A stretch of 10,574 bases of DNA from Peptoniphilus_A sp050943655 (lineage in GTDB: Bacteria; Bacillota; Clostridia; Tissierellales; Peptoniphilaceae). The notes beneath the pieces are model-generated. The model did not search any database and had not been told where the DNA came from. It saw nothing but the letters and a program-made list of their open reading frames with translations. Shown in pieces: positions 6,754 to 10,574 of the stretch. Each line of letters opens with the position of its first letter. Within the stretch, counting starts at the first letter, position 1. The position numbers and the translations under genes are program-made. The stretch is taken from the NCBI RefSeq assembly GCF_050943655.1, contig NZ_JBMNPQ010000048.1, positions 1 through 10,574 of the forward strand. Direction: 5' to 3'.

Positions 6754-6786
6754 GAATGGGACTGAGGAGTCCTATTTTTAGTATTC
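6745..6786 (+). terminator. Operon terminator: 19-bp hairpin including the rplS stop codon
   Basis: The core is GGACT-GAGG-AGTCC, extended to AATGGGACT/AGTCCTATT (6755-6763 and 6768-6776) and followed by TTTTT (6775-6779), which is a normal intrinsic terminator. Pairing continues outward: 6745-6763 matches 6768-6786 over 19 positions with only two G-T wobbles. The outer arm covers the last two rplS codons and the TAA. Confidence 0.85.
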
Positions 6787-6819
6787 CTCTATTTTGAATA
6801 AATAAGAAGGGGTGTTAAT

Positions 6820-8460
6820 ATGAAAAAATTTTTTACAGGTATATTTGTACTTATTGCCTTGGCAGCTTTGGCATTTTTATTTGTTGAAAATAGAGGATCG
6901 AATAAAGTGTCTACTATTTACGATGGATTTTCATTTTTGTCTGAGGATGAGTATATAGACAAGAGTGATTTTGATAACATTGATGGAATGATTTATCTTT
7001 CACTTGACTACATCAACAAAAACATTGACGAGAATATTAAATACGATAAGTCTAAACAAGAAGTAATAATTGAAAATGACAGCGCACATAAAGTTTTAAA
7101 ACTTAATTCTAAAGAAGCAGTTTTTAATAATGGAGAAGTTGCACTTAGAGCTCCAGTAATTGAAAAAGACGGAAAAATTATGCTTCCAATAGAAGCTTTT
7201 ATCTACGACTACAATGTAAGACTTAGATACAATAGAGACATTCAACTTCTTTTACTTGACAAAGAAGACAAGAAGTACACAGAGGCAACTACAAAAGATG
7301 GTGCAGTGCTTCTAGAAAAAGATTCAAAGAGAAGTCCTATAATTAAAAGATTGGACGAAAATAGCCCAATTTATATTTACGACGAAGGAAGTAAATATCT
7401 AAAAGTTAGAATGGTTGATGGATACGCAGGTTATATTGCAAAAGAAAATGTAAACGACGATTATAAAGAAGTCGTACTTCCATCAAATGAAAAAAATAGA
7501 AATATGAAGCCACTTAATATGACATGGGACTATACCTATGCAGAACATTCACAAGAAAAAGTGGAAAAAATTGAAGACATTAATGGTCTTGATATAATTA
7601 TCCCAACATGGTTCTCAATAAGGAATGGAAATGGGGATATGATTGACCGTGGAAACTTCGATTATATTAAGAGATATAACAATTTGGGAATAGAGGTTTG
7701 GGGATATCTTGACAACTCTTTTGATCCAGAGATAACTCACGAAGCCCTATCTAACGAAGCGACAAGAGCAAAAATAATAGATAAAACAATTGAACTTTGC
7801 AATAAATATAATATGAAAGGCTTAAATATTGACTTTGAGCATACTAAGATAGACGATAGAGACAATATAACAGCTTTTGTCGAAGAACTAAGACAAAAAG
7901 CTGGAGATAGTTTAATTATCTCTGTCGATGTAACTCCTCAGATTTCATCTGATGTTACAAAAGAACCATATGATAGAAAAAAACTTGCAGAAATTGCCGA
8001 CTACATTGTAGTAATGGCATATGACCAACACTGGGGTTCATCAGAAGAAGCAGGTTCAGTTGCTCAATATAAATGGGTCGAAGGTAGCATTAATGTTTTG
8101 TTTAGATCAATACCAAACGAAAAAACGATACTTGGCGTTCCAACTTATTCAAGACTATGGAAAGAAACTAATGGGAAAGTTTCATCTAATACAATATCAA
8201 TGGCAGAGACTAATAAAATCATTGAGCAAAAAGGCTTAAAGCCAGTTTGGGATGAAGAATCCTGCCAAAATTATGTAGAGTATACTGAAGGAGATTCAAC
8301 TTACAAAATTTGGATTGAAGATGCAAGCTCCATTGAGAAGAAAGTATCTTTGGTAAACAAATATAATTTATCGGGAGTTGCTTCTTGGAGACTTGGATTT
8401 GAAACTCAAAATATTTGGGACGTAATCCAAAAAGAGATTGAAAACAACAAGACTAATTGA
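6820..8460 (+). CDS. Membrane-anchored glycoside hydrolase family 18 protein with SH3-like domain
   Basis: The product is 546 residues and probably a surface or secreted glycan hydrolase acting on N-acetylglucosamine-containing polymers such as peptidoglycan. Residues 4-22 are a hydrophobic signal peptide or anchor after MKK. Residues about 55-147 resemble the copper-amine-oxidase N-terminal-like domain, with GKIMLPIEAFIYDYN near 118-132. Residues about 153-215 look like a bacterial SH3 wall-binding domain, with YLKVRMVDGYAGYI at 193-206. The rest is a GH18 barrel of the SleL/YdhD-like type. It has GLNIDFEH at 334-341 with likely catalytic E340 and D338, MAYDQHW at 399-405, GVPTYSRLW at 439-447 and ASWRLGF at 521-527. 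The usual DxxDxDxE motif has Lys and Asn at the first two aspartate positions, but the last two acidic residues are kept. AAGGGG at 6807-6812 supports the ATG. It starts 33 bases after the rplS terminator and has no clear promoter of its own. The exact substrate is unknown. Confidence 0.85.
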   Translation: MKKFFTGIFVLIALAALAFLFVENRGSNKVSTIYDGFSFLSEDEYIDKSDFDNIDGMIYLSLDYINKNIDENIKYDKSKQEVIIENDSAHKVLKLNSKEAVFNNGEVALRAPVIEKDGKIMLPIEAFIYDYNVRLRYNRDIQLLLLDKEDKKYTEATTKDGAVLLEKDSKRSPIIKRLDENSPIYIYDEGSKYLKVRMVDGYAGYIAKENVNDDYKEVVLPSNEKNRNMKPLNMTWDYTYAEHSQEKVEKIEDINGLDIIIPTWFSIRNGNGDMIDRGNFDYIKRYNNLGIEVWGYLDNSFDPEITHEALSNEATRAKIIDKTIELCNKYNMKGLNIDFEHTKIDDRDNITAFVEELRQKAGDSLIISVDVTPQISSDVTKEPYDRKKLAEIADYIVVMAYDQHWGSSEEAGSVAQYKWVEGSINVLFRSIPNEKTILGVPTYSRLWKETNGKVSSNTISMAETNKIIEQKGLKPVWDEESCQNYVEYTEGDSTYKIWIEDASSIEKKVSLVNKYNLSGVASWRLGFETQNIWDVIQKEIENNKTN

Positions 8461-8485
8461 CATTTTGATATTTAAGATATATAAT
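8457..8485 (+). promoter_or_regulatory. Perfect-consensus sigma-A promoter upstream of the phospholipase-C-like gene
   Basis: TTGACA (8457-8462), a 17-base spacer and TATAAT (8480-8485) match the housekeeping consensus at all twelve positions. The -35 overlaps the TGA stop codon of the GH18 gene. The start would be near 8492, giving a leader of about 45 bases before the ATT at 8538. Confidence 0.88.
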
Positions 8486-8523
8486 ATAGAAAGGCAGATA
8501 GAAAAATAATACTATATTTGAAT

Positions 8524-8529
8524 AGGAAG
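8524..8529 (+). promoter_or_regulatory. SD that supports the ATT start at 8538
   Basis: AGGAAG lies eight bases before ATT at 8538. It also precedes a GTG at 8529 that meets a stop after one more codon. No SD-like sequence precedes the alternative GTG start at 8562. Confidence 0.55.
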
Positions 8530-8537
8530 TGTTTTAA

Positions 8538-9179
8538 ATTTTAGCAGATACACATAAAATCGTGGCAAAGCTTGTCTACGATAGGATTAATGAAAAATAT
8601 AGTGTAAATTTAGACTTGGACAAAATGCTTTGGGGTTCAATTGCTCCAGATTATCTTCCATATTATAAGTTTAAGAGACACTATCTTGATGAATCTGTAG
8701 ATTTTATATCTAAAGAGATTGCAAACCTAGTTTATTTTTCTAGATATTCTTTCAAAGAAAATGATGATAGTTTTGTATTTACTTCTTATGTGAGTAAAAA
8801 ATTAGGAATTATCATGCATTATCTATGTGACTATGTATGTTACCCACATGCTTATAGAATGACTTTTATGGGCAATATGAAGAGCCACATTAAATATGAA
8901 CAAGAATTAAACATTTATGCAAAAGAAAATAAACTGCGCGAAGAAAAATATTCTAATAGAATATCTGAAAAAAATATTGATTTATACAGTGAATTAGATA
9001 TAAAACTTAAAGAAAAAGTAAAAAGTTTTATACTAGAAGTAGTAGAAGAGTATAAAAACTCTGAAAAGGGATTCGATACAGATTTAGATTTTGCACTAGA
9101 TTTTTGTACTAGAATTTGTTCTTTTGTAATCGAATCAGCCTTAGTATATGACGGAAATTTTGACATTCAATTTGTTTAA
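8538..9179 (+). CDS. Zinc-dependent phospholipase C family protein (cytoplasmic form), probable ATT start
   Basis: The product resembles the zinc-dependent phospholipase C/S1-P1-like fold (the alpha-toxin catalytic domain family) but lacks a signal peptide, so it is probably an intracellular metal-dependent hydrolase of unknown substrate. Numbered from the ATT, candidate metal ligands are H6 (ADTHKIVA), D38 (SIAPDYLP), H48 (KRHY), H94 and D98 (MHYLCD), H104 (YPH), and H117 with E121 (HIKYE). The first ordinary start is GTG at 8562, which has no SD and would lose H6. The frame is open only back to ATT at 8538, after a TAA at 8535. AGGAAG (8524-8529) is spaced eight bases before this ATT. I therefore infer an AUU start, 213 residues. 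A single T-to-G difference would make it ATG, so a sequencing error or mutation is possible. The C-terminal half (after about 125) is helical and charged. It has its own consensus promoter and a terminator-like hairpin after it. Confidence 0.75.
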   Translation: MLADTHKIVAKLVYDRINEKYSVNLDLDKMLWGSIAPDYLPYYKFKRHYLDESVDFISKEIANLVYFSRYSFKENDDSFVFTSYVSKKLGIIMHYLCDYVCYPHAYRMTFMGNMKSHIKYEQELNIYAKENKLREEKYSNRISEKNIDLYSELDIKLKEKVKSFILEVVEEYKNSEKGFDTDLDFALDFCTRICSFVIESALVYDGNFDIQFV

Positions 9180-9188
9180 TAAAATTAT
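9160..9188 (+). promoter_or_regulatory. Possible asnA promoter inside the end of the upstream gene
   Basis: TTGACA (9160-9165) is a perfect -35. At 17 bases spacing the -10 would be AATTAT (9183-9188), four of six consensus. A start near 9195 would place the hairpin 9199-9230 at the very 5' end of the asnA mRNA. Support is weak to moderate because of the poor -10. Confidence 0.35.
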
Positions 9189-9198
9189 TAACTAATAA

Positions 9199-9230
9199 GA
9201 AATTCTTTCGCATTATGCGGAAGAATTTTT
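9199..9230 (+). terminator. Terminator-like hairpin between the phospholipase-C-like gene and asnA
   Basis: AATTCTTTCGCA (9201-9212) pairs with TGCGGAAGAATT (9216-9227) around a three-base loop, a 12-bp stem with one G-T wobble. It is followed by TTTTT ending at 9230. It fits an intrinsic terminator for the upstream gene. It ends 20 bases before the asnA start, leaving no room for a promoter in between. Confidence 0.8.
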
Positions 9231-9250
9231 AAAATTAAGGGGGAAATAAG

Positions 9251-10246
9251 ATGAGAAACAACTCCAGTGTAACATCACTAGATCTTAGAGAGACACAAAT
9301 TGCTATCAAATCAGTAAAAGATTACTTTCAAAGAGATTTAGCAAACACACTAAATTTAGCAAGAGTATCAGCGCCACTTTTTATAAGACCAGAAACAGGT
9401 CTTAATGATAACTTGACAGGTGAAGCTGCTGTTAATTTTGACTTAAGAAAATACGATATTAATGTTGAAATAGTTCAGTCTTTAGCTAAATGGAAAAGAA
9501 ATGCTCTTAAGGAATATAATTTTAATATGTATGAAGGTATTTATGCCGACATGAACGCAATTAGAGCAGAAGAAGTTCTTGACGAGATCCACTCATCTTA
9601 TGTAGACCAATGGGACTGGGAAAAAATTATTAATAAATCTGACAGAAATGAAGAATACTTAAAACTTATAGTAAAAGAAATTTTTTCAGTTTTCCAAAGA
9701 ACAGAAGAGTATATCAATCAAACTTATCCTTATGTACTTTCAAAAAAATTACCAGATGAAATATTTTTTATAACTTCGCAAGAGTTAGAGGACATGTATC
9801 CAGACAAGACTCCAAAAGAACGTGAAAGACTAATAGCTAAAGAAAAGAAAGCTGTCTTTATTGAAGGAATTGGCGAAAAATTAAAATCAGGCAAACCTCA
9901 TGATGACAGGAGTCCGGATTATGATGATTGGAGCTTAAATGGCGACATTATTTTCTGGAACGAGGTTTTGCAAGATGCCTTTGAAGTTTCAAGCATGGGA
10001 ATTAGAGTAGACGAAGATACTATTGTATCTCAATGTGAAAAGACAAATAACACAGATAGACTTTCGCTTCCATATCATCAAGATGTTATAAATTGTAAAC
10101 TTCCTTATACAGTTGGCGGTGGAATTGGCCAATCTAGAATTTGTATGTTCTTCCTTGAGAAGAAGCATATAGGTGAAGTTCAAGTTGGTGTATGGGACGA
10201 AAAGAACTTAGAAAGTTGCAAAGATAAAGATATCAAATTATTATAA
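9251..10246 (+). CDS. asnA: Aspartate-ammonia ligase (ammonia-dependent asparagine synthetase)
   Basis: AsnA makes asparagine from aspartate, ammonia and ATP (giving AMP and pyrophosphate). It is structurally related to class II aminoacyl-tRNA synthetases. The product has 331 residues, almost exactly the family length, and aligns from end to end by eye. Characteristic blocks are SAPLFIRPETGLNDNL (40-55), HSSYVDQWDWE (114-124), PHDDRSPDYDDW (216-227), LNGDIIFW (229-236), SMGIRVD (248-254) and LPYTVGGGIGQSR (284-296, class II motif 3-like). AAGGGGG (9237-9243) supports the ATG. No T-box leader is present. Transcription must begin upstream of or inside the hairpin at 9199-9230, or come by read-through. 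A TTGACA at 9160-9165, with AATTAT 17 bases on (9183-9188), is a possible promoter. Confidence 0.97.
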   Translation: MRNNSSVTSLDLRETQIAIKSVKDYFQRDLANTLNLARVSAPLFIRPETGLNDNLTGEAAVNFDLRKYDINVEIVQSLAKWKRNALKEYNFNMYEGIYADMNAIRAEEVLDEIHSSYVDQWDWEKIINKSDRNEEYLKLIVKEIFSVFQRTEEYINQTYPYVLSKKLPDEIFFITSQELEDMYPDKTPKERERLIAKEKKAVFIEGIGEKLKSGKPHDDRSPDYDDWSLNGDIIFWNEVLQDAFEVSSMGIRVDEDTIVSQCEKTNNTDRLSLPYHQDVINCKLPYTVGGGIGQSRICMFFLEKKHIGEVQVGVWDEKNLESCKDKDIKLL

Positions 10247-10268
10247 TTGTATTAAAACGAATATTATT

Positions 10269-10298
10269 ATTACAAATCCTCCGAAATTATAGTATAAT
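10269..10298 (+). promoter_or_regulatory. Promoter of the last gene, with -10 in the loop of an inverted repeat
   Basis: TATAAT (10293-10298) is a perfect -10. The -35 is weaker: ATTACA (10269-10274, 18-base spacer) or TTACAA (17-base spacer). The expected start is near 10305, leaving a 26-base leader with GGAGGA at 10317-10322 before the ATG at 10331. Confidence 0.65.
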
Positions 10299-10322
10299 TA
10301 ATTTATATGAAATTTCGGAGGA
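10277..10322 (+). repeat. Perfect 12-bp inverted repeat enclosing the -10 and containing the SD
   Basis: TCCTCCGAAATT (10277-10288) and AATTTCGGAGGA (10311-10322) are exact reverse complements separated by 22 bases. The left arm lies in the promoter spacer. The right arm lies in the predicted leader and ends in the SD GGAGGA. In RNA reading through from asnA the SD would be base-paired. In RNA from the internal promoter the left arm would be absent. The hairpin is followed by ATTTTCTT, so it may also act as an imperfect asnA terminator. Confidence 0.85.
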
Positions 10323-10330
10323 ATTTTCTT

Positions 10331-10574
10331 ATGAATTTGGCACCAAGACTCGATCCAGAAAAAATGAATACTTTAGCTTTCAAAGACGTCAAGAAATGTT
10401 TAATTGAAAACTTCTTGTATAATGGCGATATTGAAAGCATGAATATTTTACTTAATATATATAATATTTATGAATCAATAGATAATGTATTTCCTAGATA
10501 TGTAACTTTAGAAAACTTAAGACTTGATATCATAAAGTTTTTAAAGAATAAAGCTGGAATAGAATTAATCGCAA
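10331..10574 (+). CDS. Unrecognised protein, 5' part only (runs off the window)
   Basis: An open frame begins at ATG 10331, eight bases after GGAGGA (10317-10322), and continues without a stop for 81 codons to the window edge. It starts MNLAPRLDPEKMNTLAFKDV and continues with a helical, leucine/isoleucine/asparagine-rich stretch (NILLNIYNIYESIDNVF). There is no signal peptide, membrane segment or motif that I recognise. Base and codon use match the neighbours. With a strong SD, a consensus -10 and the inverted repeat just upstream, it is very likely a real gene, but its function cannot be assigned from what is visible. Confidence 0.75.
   Translation, partial: MNLAPRLDPEKMNTLAFKDVKKCLIENFLYNGDIESMNILLNIYNIYESIDNVFPRYVTLENLRLDIIKFLKNKAGIELIA

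Noticed and set aside
8021..8239. 72-codon plus-strand frame inside the GH18 gene
   Set aside because: It is an alternative frame of the conserved catalytic region with no ribosome site.
8562..8564. GTG as start of the zinc phospholipase C-like protein
   Set aside because: It has no SD and would remove a conserved-looking THK segment with a probable metal-binding histidine. The ATT at 8538 has a well-spaced SD. It remains the fallback if AUU initiation is disproved.
9180..9250. T-box riboswitch upstream of asnA
   Set aside because: Only about 70 bases are non-coding and no T-box sequence or specifier arrangement is visible. There is only a simple hairpin.
8915..10183. Minus-strand frames opposite the phospholipase-C-like gene (8915-9166) and asnA (9989-10183)
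   Set aside because: They are shadows of confident plus-strand genes and their translations show no recognisable protein features.
1..10574. CRISPR arrays, insertion sequences, phage genes, toxin-antitoxin or defence operons, SRP RNA or tRNA genes
   Set aside because: Reading both strands by eye, I found no regularly spaced repeats, transposase or integrase motifs, nuclease/defence signatures, or folded RNA genes. The content is mainly housekeeping.

Overview
The window is AT-rich, densely coded bacterial chromosome from a low-GC Gram-positive (Bacillota). AGA arginine codons, strong GGAGG-type Shine-Dalgarno (SD) sites and the order smc-ftsY / ylxM-ffh-rpsP-khpA-rimM-trmD-rplS all point there. 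AsnA and a non-spore-type GH18 protein next to this block fit an anaerobic coccus of the Peptoniphilaceae/Tissierellia type (Anaerococcus, Peptoniphilus and relatives). The genus is inference. No intergenic stretch exceeds about 150 bases, and I see no tRNA, rRNA, CRISPR array, insertion sequence or phage gene.

Layout. (1) 1-2198: the 3' end of smc followed immediately by ftsY, closed by a bidirectional terminator. (2) 2197-2718, minus strand: thiT, the thiamine-binding subunit of an ECF vitamin transporter, inserted between ftsY and ylxM, which are usually close neighbours. (3) 2779-6786: a near-consensus promoter drives a seven-gene operon, ylxM-ffh-rpsP-khpA-rimM-trmD-rplS, with several overlapping genes, ending in a 19-bp hairpin that includes the rplS stop codon. 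(4) 6820-8460: a membrane-anchored, three-part protein (copper-amine-oxidase-N-like, SH3-like, GH18 domains). (5) 8457-9230: a perfect-consensus promoter, a zinc-dependent phospholipase C family protein that appears to start at ATT, and a terminator-like hairpin. (6) 9251-10246: asnA, ammonia-dependent asparagine synthetase. (7) 10269-10574: a promoter embedded in a perfect 12-bp inverted repeat, then the start of an unrecognised gene that runs off the window.

How the genes work together. FtsY, Ffh and YlxM are the protein parts and accessory factor of co-translational membrane targeting. RpsP, RimM, TrmD, RplS and KhpA serve ribosome assembly, tRNA modification and RNA binding, so block 3 is a translation and protein-export operon. 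The remaining genes (thiamine uptake, cell-surface glycan hydrolase, asparagine synthesis, a metal-dependent hydrolase) are separate units.

I do not see a convincing novel multi-gene system. The most interesting signals are small. They are an inverted repeat that should hide the last gene's SD in read-through RNA but not in RNA from its own promoter, a likely AUU start codon whose eight-residue extension supplies a putative zinc-binding histidine, and look-alike hairpins on both sides of thiT.
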